Part shown: in pieces, positions 10,041 through 19,583 of the stretch
Layout of the letters: each line of letters opens with the position of its first letter
How positions within the stretch are numbered: the stretch's first letter is position 1
DNA from: Rhynchopus sp. YZ270_cl-10
Lineage: Eukaryota; Euglenozoa; Diplonemea; Diplonemida; Diplonemidae
DNA length: 64,000 bases
Assembly (NCBI GenBank): GCA_964035575.1
Contig: OZ037891.1
Location: 1,178,001-1,242,000, forward strand
Direction: 5' to 3'
Position numbers and translations under genes: made by a program
Notes under the pieces: generated by a model
What the model saw: only the letters and a program-made list of their open reading frames with translations
What the model was told of the DNA's origin: nothing
Databases searched by the model: none

Positions 10041-10428
10041 ATGATAGTGTTTGATGATTTGGTCCGTTATTGATTGTATTGCCTCCTTGCACTGCAAAGG
10101 TTGGAACGGGAAAGACAAAACACACCACCGCCGTCCGGATTTTCCCTCAAAATATTCCTTCCCTCGTACGTCAGTAAACAAAAACGCTCCTCACATTGGT
10201 TACTGAATGGGGTGCTACAAACAGTGTGCAAGAAGTGCGTATCACCCCCCTTCATCCACACCTCACATCGTTCATGATTCGCTTTCGGGACCTCACCGAT
10301 GGCTCACTATCTCTTCACCAGATCCCCACACACCACACACCCTGAATAGGAAACTGCTTACACACCCCACCTTCCCTTCTGCAGCTATATCCATAAGAGG
10401 TGTCTTGTCGTGTCCCCTGTTTCCCATC

Positions 10429-11115
10429 ATGCTAAAAGGGTTGTCTGGGCGAGTTTTGCGCGACAGAAGGATTCTTGGGTTCAGTCGACGCTGGAACACC
10501 CCACATCTGCCGAGTGAAGTGCCTGCAGCATATCATGGACACAACGAGTCTGTGCGCAATCTTGCGGGCTTGTCGGAGGTGGACGTGAATCACGCAGATG
10601 AGAAGGGGATGACTGCGTTGCACTGGGAGGCAAAGAAAGGTTGTCCGACGCAGGTGCTGATTGATGCAGGGGCAGACATCGAGGCAAGGAACAGCTTGGG
10701 TCGTTCACCTCTGCTTGTGGCTTGCGAGAACGGGAATCTGGCAAAGGTGAAGATGTTGGTGGAAGCAGGTGCGGGAGTGCGTGCCACAGACAACGAAGGT
10801 GCGACATGTCATACCCTTGCGGGAGCCAATGGGCACACGGACGTTGTGCGCTATCTTGCAGGCTTGCCGGAGGTGGACGTGAAGCAGACAGATAGGTTGG
10901 GCAACACTGCACTGGAAGATGTGCTGGAGCAGGTCAATGCGACGAAGGAGGAAGTGAAAGCACTGAAGGAAATGATGAAAAGTGGCATGGACCAGCAGAA
11001 GGAGATGTTGGAGGCACAGACGGCGGTGAACAAATCTAATTTTACTTGGGTTTTTGTTATGCTTTCGGGGGTCACGAATATGACCGTGCATGTGTTCCTC
11101 AACATGAAAAAGTAA
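10429..11115 (+). CDS. Ankyrin-repeat protein with coiled coil and hydrophobic C-terminus (short form, copy 2)
   Basis: 228 residues from the ATG at 10429. The ankyrin part is nearly identical to copy 6082 (one visible change is CHTLAG for CLTLAG). The coiled coil reads EEVKALKEMMKSGMDQQKEM. After EAQTAVNKSN the end is private: FTWVFVMLSGVTNMTVHVFL and then NMKK. The hydrophobic stretch is weaker than in the other copies, so membrane anchoring is less certain here. It lies directly upstream of block S. Confidence 0.72.
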   Translation: MLKGLSGRVLRDRRILGFSRRWNTPHLPSEVPAAYHGHNESVRNLAGLSEVDVNHADEKGMTALHWEAKKGCPTQVLIDAGADIEARNSLGRSPLLVACENGNLAKVKMLVEAGAGVRATDNEGATCHTLAGANGHTDVVRYLAGLPEVDVKQTDRLGNTALEDVLEQVNATKEEVKALKEMMKSGMDQQKEMLEAQTAVNKSNFTWVFVMLSGVTNMTVHVFLNMKK

Positions 11116-12621
11116 TCATGAAGGAAATGTTAAAAATAAGGCACCACACAAAGATAAAGGCAAAGGACTGTGAGAGCACGGAGGAGGATAAGAGCGGGAA
11201 TAGCAGACGAAGCGAAAGGTCGTATTATTCACGACTGCGCCTCGCCGCACTCATAGTAATGTGCAGCAACGTGACGGCGCTTCTTCATGCATTCCACCAG
11301 AATGTTTTAGTTGTGAAATATTGTTTCCTTTGTGGAGTGCACGGAAAGTGTCGTGTGAGTGGTGAAGGAGCAGGCAGATCGGAACAACGTCGTTATTATT
11401 ATCTGAATTATGCTGTTTCCATTGATTCTGCAATTGTGTGCGAAGGTCCAAAGACGTGTGTGAAGAAAGCCACAAGAGAGAGAAAGGGCGGTGTGAGGCG
11501 AACGGTATGGCCCAGGAATGGAGTCACATCATCTCCTCCTCGTCCACGGAGCGTAAGTAAACTTATGGAAAATACGATCGAAATGGTGTACGTGAAAAGC
11601 ACGGTGCCGAAGCAGTGACCTGAGTAACATGGTATTTTTCTAGTTACGTAACAAGCTGGAAGACGGCCCAGATGTTTTCAGGGGCGTTGCAAGTATGTGA
11701 AATGGTAGCCATACTCACATGATGAGCACCATGCTTTATGTATGAAATACACGTAAAAAACATGCAAAAATCATGTTATTCAGCATGTTTACTGGTGTAC
11801 ATGGTCACCGTGGGGGCAGTGATTCAACCCCCACCCACTCCACCCCACCCCTTCCTCCCATCCCCTACACCGCATGTGCATTGCATGAAATCTGTGAAGT
11901 GTTGATTGAAAGCGTCACGCCTGCCTCGGGTAAGTTCAGGTGGGAGGACAAAGGAAAAGAACATGAAGCGTTCTTGTGTGGATGCAAAGAAACGCGTACT
12001 CATGTAAGTTTGTGACTGACCTTGGTTTTCTTTTGGTGTTGTTTTCACTTACCCGTGGACAACGATGTGGTGTGCGTAATGAGATGATTGATGTGCTGTG
12101 TTATTTCTGTTCTTTATGGGTAAAGTGTAATGACTTTTTTCTTTTCCATGATACTGCCTGCCGTCGCTGGTGTAACATATGGCACATCATAATAGAAATG
12201 ATACTGCCTGCCATCAGCGGTCGTAACATGTGGGGTATCATGAACTTTTGATTTGTTTTCGTTGTTTTTCTTGTTGTCATTCTAACTCGCACTTTCTTTC
12301 TTGCAAATAAAATCAACAAAAGACAAAAAATAAGGGAGTTTCAGCACACTGTTTTATGTGCTTACATATTTACCAATACCATCAGGACTTTTCCACAAAA
12401 CAGTTCCCCGATGTGTTTTCCTTCCCTCGTACGTCACAGTAAACGAAACCTCTGCTCACATCGTTCATGATTCGCTTTCGGGACCTCACCGATGGCTCAC
12501 TATCTCTTCACCAGATCCCCACACACCACACACCCTGAATAGGAAACTGCTTACACACCCCACCTTCCCTTCTGCGTCTATATCCATAAGAGGTGTCTTG
12601 TCGTGTCCCCTGTTTCCCATC

Positions 12622-13755
12622 ATGCTAAAAGGGTTGTCTGGGCGAGTTTTGCGCGACAGAAGGATTCTTGGGTTCAGTCGACGCTGGAACACCCCACATC
12701 TGCCGAGTGAAGTGCCTGCAGCATATCATGGACACAACGAGTCTGTGCGCAATCTTGCGGGCTTGTCGGAGGTGGACGTGAATCACGCAGATGAGAAGGG
12801 GATGACTGCGTTGCACTGGGAGGCAAAGAAAGGTTGTCCGACGCAGGTGCTGATTGATGCAGGGGCAGACATCGAGGCAAGGAACAGCTTGGGTCGTTCA
12901 CCTCTGCTCGTGGCTTGCGAGAACGGGAATCTGGCAAAGGCGAAGATGTTGGTGGAAGCAGGTGCGGGAGTGCGTGCCACAGACAACGAAGGAGATACGT
13001 GTCTTATCCTTGCAGCCCATTGTGGATGTACCGAGACTGTGCGCTATCTTGCAGGCTTGCCGGAGGTGGACGTGAATCACAAAGGAAGGAACGGCACTGC
13101 GTTGCACAATGCAGTGGATGAAGGATCCCCCGATGTGGTGCAGGTGCTGATTGATGCAGGGACAGACATTGAGGCAAAGGACGAGAAGGGACGGTCGCCT
13201 CTTCACTGCGCAAGCAGTTCAGGAGCACTCCCGGTCGTGAAGATGTTGGTGGAAGCAGGTGCGGGAGTGCGTGCCACAGACAACGAAGGTGCGACATGTC
13301 TTACCCTTGCGGGAGCCAATGGGCACACGGACGTTGTGCGCTATCTTGCAGGCTTGCCGGAGGTGGAAGTGAAGCAGACAGATAGGTTGGGCAACACTGC
13401 ACAGGAAGCTGTGCCGGAGCAGGTCAATGCGATGAAGGAGGAAGTGAAAGCACTGCAGGAAATGATGAAGAGTGTTATGGACCAGAAGGGGATGTTGGAG
13501 GCACAGAAGGGTGTCGCACAGCCGATGGCGACGGTCTCGGAGACAGTAAGTAAGTGCAGCGAGGACAACGCGAAGCCGGCAGAGGAGAGTAATCGGCTCG
13601 TGGAGGCGCTTGAGGGCCTGAAAACCGTTTTATTGTACTTTTTGTTTTCAGTCTTTTGTATTTATTACAGTGGGCCTTTTGTTCCTATGCTGTATGACTT
13701 TGCACTCTTTCCGTACGACGCATACTGGGAGGACACAATGCGGAAGTATTTGTAG
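12622..13755 (+). CDS. Ankyrin-repeat protein with coiled coil and membrane anchor (long form, copy 2)
   Basis: 377 residues from the ATG at 12622. It matches the 1348-2484 protein over its whole length, with scattered substitutions and one residue missing in the coiled coil (MDQKGML in place of MDQQKEML). About six ankyrin repeats, a coiled coil, a Ser/Asn/Glu linker and a hydrophobic anchor (VLLYFLFSVFCIYYSGPFVP) are all kept. Retention of the full frame in two copies about 11 kb apart, despite many nucleotide differences, argues that the long form is a working gene. The 3' flank carries the small element at 13826. Confidence 0.78.
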   Translation: MLKGLSGRVLRDRRILGFSRRWNTPHLPSEVPAAYHGHNESVRNLAGLSEVDVNHADEKGMTALHWEAKKGCPTQVLIDAGADIEARNSLGRSPLLVACENGNLAKAKMLVEAGAGVRATDNEGDTCLILAAHCGCTETVRYLAGLPEVDVNHKGRNGTALHNAVDEGSPDVVQVLIDAGTDIEAKDEKGRSPLHCASSSGALPVVKMLVEAGAGVRATDNEGATCLTLAGANGHTDVVRYLAGLPEVEVKQTDRLGNTAQEAVPEQVNAMKEEVKALQEMMKSVMDQKGMLEAQKGVAQPMATVSETVSKCSEDNAKPAEESNRLVEALEGLKTVLLYFLFSVFCIYYSGPFVPMLYDFALFPYDAYWEDTMRKYL

Positions 13756-13825
13756 GGGTTTTTTTATTACAAACAAACGCGTTCTTGTGCTAAACAGTGA
13801 GTGGCATGTTAATACATTTCATACA

Positions 13826-13941
13826 CAGTTGGACAAGAAACTTGGCGACCAAAATATTGTCGACCAAATAGTATTGGCGGATTATGAAGGTTTCCTTGCA
13901 ATAGGCGACTTTTTTGGTGGCCAGTATTACTTGTCCAACTG
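13826..13941. mobile_element. 116-bp MITE with CAGTTGGACAAG ends
   Basis: The inverted ends are CAGTTGGACAAG, with TA at 13942-13943 on the right and a near-TA context on the left. Copies at 16675 and 18555 of the same array site lack it (acattacattaaaccc), showing the empty site. The element is largely palindromic, with ggcgacc/ggtcgcc-like pairs inside. It is the small relative of the element at 3005-4189. No coding capacity. Confidence 0.85.
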
Positions 13942-14299
13942 TAGCCCTCTTTACAAAAGGGAAGCAGCGGCAGGACACGTTCCTGTCTGCGTAACACAAC
14001 AGATTATTAGGAAGGAAATGTCAAAAATAAGGCACCACGCAAAGATAAAGGCAAAGGACTGTGAGAGCACGGAGGAGGAACGGTATGGCCCAGGAATGGA
14101 GTCACATGATCTCCTCCTCGCCCACGAAGAGTAAGTAACATTATGGAAAATACTATCGATTGAAACGCACGGTGTCCAAGCAGTGACCTGAGTAACATGG
14201 TATTTTGCCAGTTGCGTAACAAGCTGGAAGACGGCCCAGAAGTTTTCAGGGGCGTCGCTCGTAAAAAAAACATGTAAAAATCATGTTATTCAGCATGTT

Positions 14300-14761
14300 T
14301 GGTGCTTCCCGGGGGGTATGCATTTCACAAATTTTCACAAAATGTGACAAGTTTTCACAAGTTTTCACAACACGAAAACCGCTATAAAATTGTGAAGGCT
14401 GGTGAAAAATTGTGAAAAGTGCGAAAAGTTGTGAAAAGTTGTGAATTGATTTTTTTTTTTTTTTTTAGGGGGGTTTTTTTTGGGTTGGGTGGTGGCCCAC
14501 CCATTGAGGGGTATGCTGGGATTCACAAGATAGAACGTGATGTGGTGTACCTGTGTACCTGTGTACTGTGTACTGTGCGGAAATGACGAGAACTTGTCCA
14601 TTTCGGCAAATTGACCCCACCACTGGCCGGACGGATTCCGGAAATGCAAATGCCGGCATTTAAAAGCTTCACCAACGAAGAAAAAAAGGGTGGTGAAAAG
14701 TTGTAAAAAGTTGTGAATTGAATTGAAAATTTGTGAAATGCATACCCCCCGGGAAGCACCA
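14300..14761. mobile_element. 462-bp MITE with long inverted ends and ATGTT target duplication
   Basis: Perfect terminal inverted repeats of about 39 bp start TGGTGCTTCCCGGGGGG. The 5-bp ATGTT is duplicated on each side (14295-14299 and 14762-14766). The uninterrupted site cagcatgtttactgg in block P is seen at 4598, 8947 and 11783. The interior is rich in ttttcacaa/ttgtgaaaa repeats on both arms and has no gene. The 5-bp duplication separates it from the TA elements in the same array. Its superfamily is not clear; the perfect ends suggest recent movement. Confidence 0.92.
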
Positions 14762-15652
14762 ATGTTTACTGGTGTACATGGTCACCGTGCGGGCAGTGAT
14801 TCAACCCCCACCCACTCCACCCCACCCCTTCCTCCCATCCCCTACACCGCATGTGCATTGCATGAAATCTGTGAAGTGTTGATTGAAAGCGTCACGCCTG
14901 CCTCGGGTAAGTTCAGGTGGGGGGCTGGCACCTTGTGTGTCTCCCAAAAACCAAAAGCGTTGTGTGTGAAGTTTTCAAGGAAGGAAAAATAAAACAGAGA
15001 ATGTTTCAAAGGAAAAATGAAACAGGAGACAGACGATGTGACAATGTCGGAATGGTGTGATGGCTCCGCAAGTGGCTTATGTTACGACTGGAGTTCCAGG
15101 AGCGGACGTCGTGGAAGGACGTTGTCTGTGATGATTAGTGATGCATCCCCACCCCACCCCTTGTTAATACTCCCTCCCTACACCGCATAAATGCTTTGCA
15201 CACACACCTCCTGAAGGGGCAGCAGTCAGGACAGCTGAGATGTGTGAGAACACCTTTATTCTGCCTCAGTGCAGTGCGGCAAAGACGGCTAAGAAAATAA
15301 ACTAAAATAATGTGTGGTTCTTTTGTGCTGTGTTATTTCTGTTCTTTATGGGTAAAGTGTAATGACTTTTTTCTTTTCCATGATACTGCATGCCGTCGCT
15401 GGTGTAACATATGGCACATCATAATAGAAATGATACTGCCTGCCATCAGCGGTCGTAACATGTGGGGTATCATGAACCTTTGTTTTGTTTTCGTTCTCTT
15501 TCTTGTTATCGTTCAAACTCGCACTTTTCTTTATTGCAAATAAAACCAACAAAAGACGAAGACAAAATAAAGGCCGTTTCAGCATACTGTTTTATGTGCT
15601 TACATAATTATTATTTACCCCTTCGCACCAACACTACCACAACACATAGCTT

Positions 15653-15937
15653 GTGTCGCAGCGGGAGAAGGCGGCTGACCTGAAGCCTGCAACCATAAAG
15701 CTGATTACCTGTGAGCACTGTCCCCTATGTGACGAAGGTGCCGACCTTTTAGAGGACCTCGGCATGGAGGTGCTAGAAGTTCCCCTAACAGAGCTCGCAG
15801 AAGAAGAGAGGGAGAAACACAAAATGCGTGTGCCGGTGTATGTGCTTGTGAAGGAGGACGGTGCAGAGGTCGAGCTTGCGCACGGAAAGGTTCCAGAGAG
15901 AGCACTGCGCTGGAAGCTGCGGAAGTACAACAGATAA
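15653..15937 (+). CDS. Small glutaredoxin-like (DUF836-type) protein, copy 1
   Basis: About 90 residues with the architecture of the short glutaredoxin-like family (thioredoxin fold): strand PATIKLITCEHCPLC with the CPLC redox pair, helix DEGADLLEDLGMEV, then a helix and the conserved VPVYVL-like strand (MRVPVYVLVKEDGAEVELAH), ending ERALRWKLRKYNR. A role in thiol-disulfide exchange is predicted from the family. There is no ATG: the frame opens just before tcgcag at 15656-15661, a good 3' splice site, so a first exon upstream is likely. None was identified with confidence. A GTG at 15653 is the alternative. Confidence 0.72.
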   Translation: MSQREKAADLKPATIKLITCEHCPLCDEGADLLEDLGMEVLEVPLTELAEEEREKHKMRVPVYVLVKEDGAEVELAHGKVPERALRWKLRKYNR

Positions 15938-16288
15938 AAAGGGGTAAAGTGTGGTGTTGAAAATGGGTTCCAATCAGAGGGTGTGTCCTAATTGGGGTCG
16001 GACCATTGGTGATTACAGTTGGTCGGCTTTCAAAAGAAGGAAAGGGAAAAACGAAAAGGGTGTGAGGATATACTTTGTGGAACTCTCTGGATATACTTTT
16101 TTCCTGCATTGACGACGTGAAGAACTGAGCATTCTGAGTTAAAATGAAACATCTTATGAAGAGACGTTCGTCCATTCGTGTGAACTCTGAGGGGTCCATG
16201 CTCTCAATCAGAAACCCCCCCACGCACCATACAGCACAAACTACACACTACATTCCCAGTTATCTTGCTAAGGCAGCTACGCTGCGAC

Positions 16289-16606
16289 ATGGAGGGATCA
16301 TTGCCAGAGCAGGACAATGCGATGAAGGAGGATGTGAAAGCACTGAAGGAAATGATGAAGATTGTTATGGACCAGCAGAAGGAGATGTTGGAGGCACAGA
16401 AGGGTGTCGCACAGCCGATGGCGACGGTCTCGGAGTCAGTGAGTAAGTGCAAGCACAACAAGCGAAAAGAGGGGGGTTCGATTGCTAATAAAAAGTCAAT
16501 CATTTTCGGAGCCCTTTTTGTATTATTAATTCTTTTTTTTTTAGTGCCTCTTGTGGTCATGGTCGGAGGCCTTGTGTACGAAGCTTTCTGGAAACACCTT
16601 TTTTAG
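16289..16606 (+). CDS. Small coiled-coil protein with C-terminal membrane anchor, copy 1
   Basis: 105 residues from the ATG at 16289. MEGSLPEQDNAMKEDVKALK leads into the same coiled coil as in the ankyrin proteins (EMMKIVMDQQKEMLEAQKGV), then a Lys/Arg patch (KCKHNKRK), a single strong hydrophobic helix of about 25 residues (IIFGALFVLLILFFLVPLVV) and the tail YEAFWKHLF. The layout is that of a tail-anchored protein. It lacks the ankyrin core, so it could pair with the ankyrin proteins through the shared coiled coil; that is inference. The frame is preserved in the second copy at 18168. Confidence 0.7.
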   Translation: MEGSLPEQDNAMKEDVKALKEMMKIVMDQQKEMLEAQKGVAQPMATVSESVSKCKHNKRKEGGSIANKKSIIFGALFVLLILFFLVPLVVMVGGLVYEAFWKHLF

Positions 16607-17532
16607 TACTGACAAGCAAGTGCGTTTACATGTGTAAGTAACTCACTGTCCTTGTGGTAAACAGTGAGTGGCACGTTCAAACATTACATTAAACCCCCTT
16701 TACTAAAAAGAAAGCAGTGATAGGACACGTTCCTGTCTATGTACCTCAACAAATGATCAAGAAGGAAATGTTAAAAATAAGGCACCACGCAAAGATAAAG
16801 GCAAAGGACTGTGAGAGCACGGAGGAGGATAAGAGCGGGAATAGCAGACGAAGCGAAACGTTGTTTAAAGCCCTGCGTAAATCATGCAGAAAGGAAAAAT
16901 GAAACAGGAGACAGACGATGTGACAATGTCGGAATGGTGTGATGGCTCCGCAAGTGGCTTATGTTACGACTGGAGTTGCAGGAGCGGACGTCGTGGAAGG
17001 ACGTTGTCTGTGATGATTAGTGATGCATCCCCACCCCACCCCTTGTTAATACTCCCTCCCTACACCGCATAGATGCTTTGCACACACACCTCCTGAAGGG
17101 GCAGCAGTCAGGACAGCTGAGATGTGTGAGAACACCTCTATTCTGCCTCAGTGCAGTGCGGCAAAGACGGCTAAGAAAATAAACTAACTAAAAAACAATC
17201 TGAGATTCTTTTGTGCTGTGTTATTTCTGTTCTTTATGGGTAAAGTGTAATGACTTTTTTCTTTTCCTTGATACTGCCTGCCGTCGCTGGTGTAACATAT
17301 GGCCCATCATAATAGAAATGATACTGCCTGCCATCAGCGGTCGTAACATGTGGGGTATCATGAACTTTTGTGTTACTTTCGTTGTCTTTCTTGTTGTCAT
17401 TCTAACTCGCACTTTCTTTATTGCAAATAAAACCAACAAAAGACGAAGACAAAAAAAAGGCCGTTTCAGCATACTGTTTTATGTGTTTACATATTTACCC
17501 CTTCGCACCAACACTACCACAACACATAGCTT

Positions 17533-17817
17533 GTGTCGCAGCGGGAGAAGGCGGCTGACCTGAAGCCTGCAACCATAAAGCTGATTACCTGTGAGCACTG
17601 TCCCCTATGTGACGAAGGTGCCGACCTTTTAGAGGACCTCGGCATGGAGGTGCTAGAAGTTCCCCTAACAGAGCTCGCAGAAGAAGAGAGGGAGAAACAC
17701 AAAATGCGTGTGCCGGTGTATGTGCTTGTGAAGGAGGACGGTGCAGAGGTCGAGCTTGCGCACGGAAAGGTTCCGGAGAGAGCACTGCGCTGGAAGCTGC
17801 GGAAGTACAACAGATGA
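17533..17817 (+). CDS. Small glutaredoxin-like (DUF836-type) protein, copy 2
   Basis: Identical in protein sequence to copy 15653-15937 over the whole frame, including CPLC, although the flanking blocks differ. Identity of the complete copies, against the truncated copies upstream, suggests either very recent duplication or gene conversion. As in copy 1 there is no ATG and the frame opens at a cgcag 3' splice-site-like sequence. The stop is TGA here and TAA in copy 1. Confidence 0.72.
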   Translation: MSQREKAADLKPATIKLITCEHCPLCDEGADLLEDLGMEVLEVPLTELAEEEREKHKMRVPVYVLVKEDGAEVELAHGKVPERALRWKLRKYNR

Positions 17818-18167
17818 AAAGGGGTAAAGTGTGGTGTTAAAAATGGGTTCCAATCAGAGGGTGTGTCCTAATTGGGGTCGGACCATTGGTGATTACAGTT
17901 GGTCGGCTTTCAAAAGAAGGAAAGGGAAAAACGAAAAGGGTGTGAGGATACACTTTGTGGAACTCTCTGGATATACTTTTTTCCTGCATTGACGACGTGA
18001 AGAACTGAGCATTCTGAGTTAAAATGAAAATCTTATGAAGAGACGTTGGTCCATTCGTGTGAACTCTGAGGGGTCCATGCTCTCAATCAGAAACCCCCCC
18101 ACGCACCATACAGCACAAACTACACACCACATTCCCAGTTATCTTGCTAAGGCAGCTTCGCTGCGAC

Positions 18168-18482
18168 ATGGAGGGATCATTGCCAGAGCAGGACAATGCG
18201 ATGAAGGAGGAAGTGAAAGCACTGAAGGAAATGATGAAGATTGTTATGGACCAGCAGAAGGAGATGTTGGAGGCACAGAAGGGTGTCGCACAGCCGATGG
18301 CGACGGTCTCGGAGACAGTGAGGCAGTGCAAGCACAACAAGCGAAAAGAGGGGAGTTCGATTGATAATTATATGTCAATCATTTTCGGAGCCTTTTTTGT
18401 ATTAATTCTTTTTTTTTTAGTGCCTCTTGTGGTCATAGTTGGAGGCCTTGTGTACGAAGCTTTCTGGAAACACCTTTTTTAG
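18168..18482 (+). CDS. Small coiled-coil protein with C-terminal membrane anchor, copy 2
   Basis: 104 residues, matching copy 16289. Differences include one residue fewer in the hydrophobic helix, CKHNKRKEGSSIDNYMSIIF in the linker and EEVKALK for EDVKALK. The length change in the anchor leaves the frame intact, which speaks for coding function. It is followed by blocks S and Q and then by the end of the array. Confidence 0.7.
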   Translation: MEGSLPEQDNAMKEEVKALKEMMKIVMDQQKEMLEAQKGVAQPMATVSETVRQCKHNKRKEGSSIDNYMSIIFGAFFVLILFFLVPLVVIVGGLVYEAFWKHLF

Positions 18483-18998
18483 TACTGACAAGCAAGTGCG
18501 TTTACATGTGTAAGTAACTCACTGTTCTTGTGGTAAACAGTGAGTGGCACGTTCAAACATTACATTAAACCCCCTTTACTAAAAAGAAAGCAGTGATAGG
18601 ACACGTTCCTGTCTATGTACCTCAACAAATTATCAAGAAGGAAATGTTAAAAATAAGGCACCACGCAAAGATAAAGGCAAAGGACTGTGAGAGCACGGAG
18701 GAGGATAAGAGCGGGAATAGCAGACGAAGCGAAACGCTGTTTAAAGCCCTGCGTAAATCATGCAGAAAGGAAAAATGGAACAGGAGACAGACGATGTGAC
18801 AATGTCGGAATGGTGTGATGGCTCCGCAAGTGGCTTATGTTACGACTGGAGTTCCAGGAGCGGACGTCGTGGAAGGACGTTGTCTGTGATGATTAGTGAT
18901 GCATCCCCACCCCACCCCTTGTTAATACTCCCTCCCTACACCGCATAAATGCTTTGCGCACACACCTCCTGAAGGGGCAGCAGTCAGGACAGCTGAGT

Positions 18999-19583
18999 GG
19001 CGACACCTCCCTTGCGCACTATCTGAAGCACAAGCAGAAGTCATACCAAGACTCTGCGACTGACATCAGTGTAACATGTTTTAGTTGCCTTTTTTCGATC
19101 TCTCCCTTCTTCCTCTCTCCTCCCCGTTCTTCTCTACGGCACAGTGCAGAAACCTTTCTGTAACCGTGCATATAGGAAAAAGTAGAAAAAAACAAAATGA
19201 AATCTGCGAGGAAATAAAAATCTACTCTTCAAGACTTGAGGGTTAGGACGATCTGCGCCTTTACCTTCTGTAGGCAAAGCCTTCAGCCCGACACTGAGCA
19301 CATCTTTCTTCCAGCAAATGGTGTAAAGTGATTGTCGACACAGCAAAAAAACACCGTCTTTTCGACCCCTTTTTGTTTCTTTTTTTTGTATTACACCCCT
19401 TTTGCGCTTTTCTCTCAAACTAATATAACCCCACCACACACATACGTTCCTCTTCGAGACTACTAGCGATGTTAAAAGCACTGCTCTCCTCCCCTTTGTT
19501 AGTTTTTGTGCTATACACGGATAGACACTTTTTCCCTGTACACTTATTCCCCACCAGACCCGCTTCTACACAAAATCAATACT
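18999..19583. other. Spacer between array and first single-copy gene
   Basis: Unique sequence, T-rich with pyrimidine runs near 19100-19140 and 19360-19420. Frames on both strands are short and of low complexity. The last part is the presumed promoter and leader of the gene at 19584. No repeat of the array continues here. Confidence 0.5.

Larger units (their letters stand above)
1..18998 (+). repeat. Modular tandem array of ankyrin/coiled-coil/glutaredoxin-like blocks
   Basis: Six or more block types recur almost identically but in varying order. Approximate block starts are: 14, 15945 and 17820 (leader block A); 597, 4598, 8947, 11783 and 14762 (block P, beginning near atgtttactggtgtacatgg); 4853, 9195, 15015, 16896 and 18772 (block Q); 817, 5175, 9525, 12101, 15336 and 17220 (block R); 4333, 7732, 8682, 11507 and 14083 (block T); and 4260, 7386, 8300, 11118, 14020, 16757 and 18640 (block S). 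Ankyrin, tail and glutaredoxin-like reading frames sit between them. The last recognisable array sequence is at about 18998, where the copy at 18977 stops matching the one at 17100. The left end is cut by the window. The order changes show repeated unequal exchange rather than simple head-to-tail duplication. Confidence 0.9.

Noticed and set aside
11046-11618. 190-residue frame across blocks S and T
   Set aside because: It starts out of frame inside the short ankyrin gene and is interrupted in sister copies; treated as repeat DNA.
16144-16446. Alternative 100-residue frame through leader block A and the coiled-coil gene
   Set aside because: It runs out of phase with the conserved coiled coil and changes end between copies.
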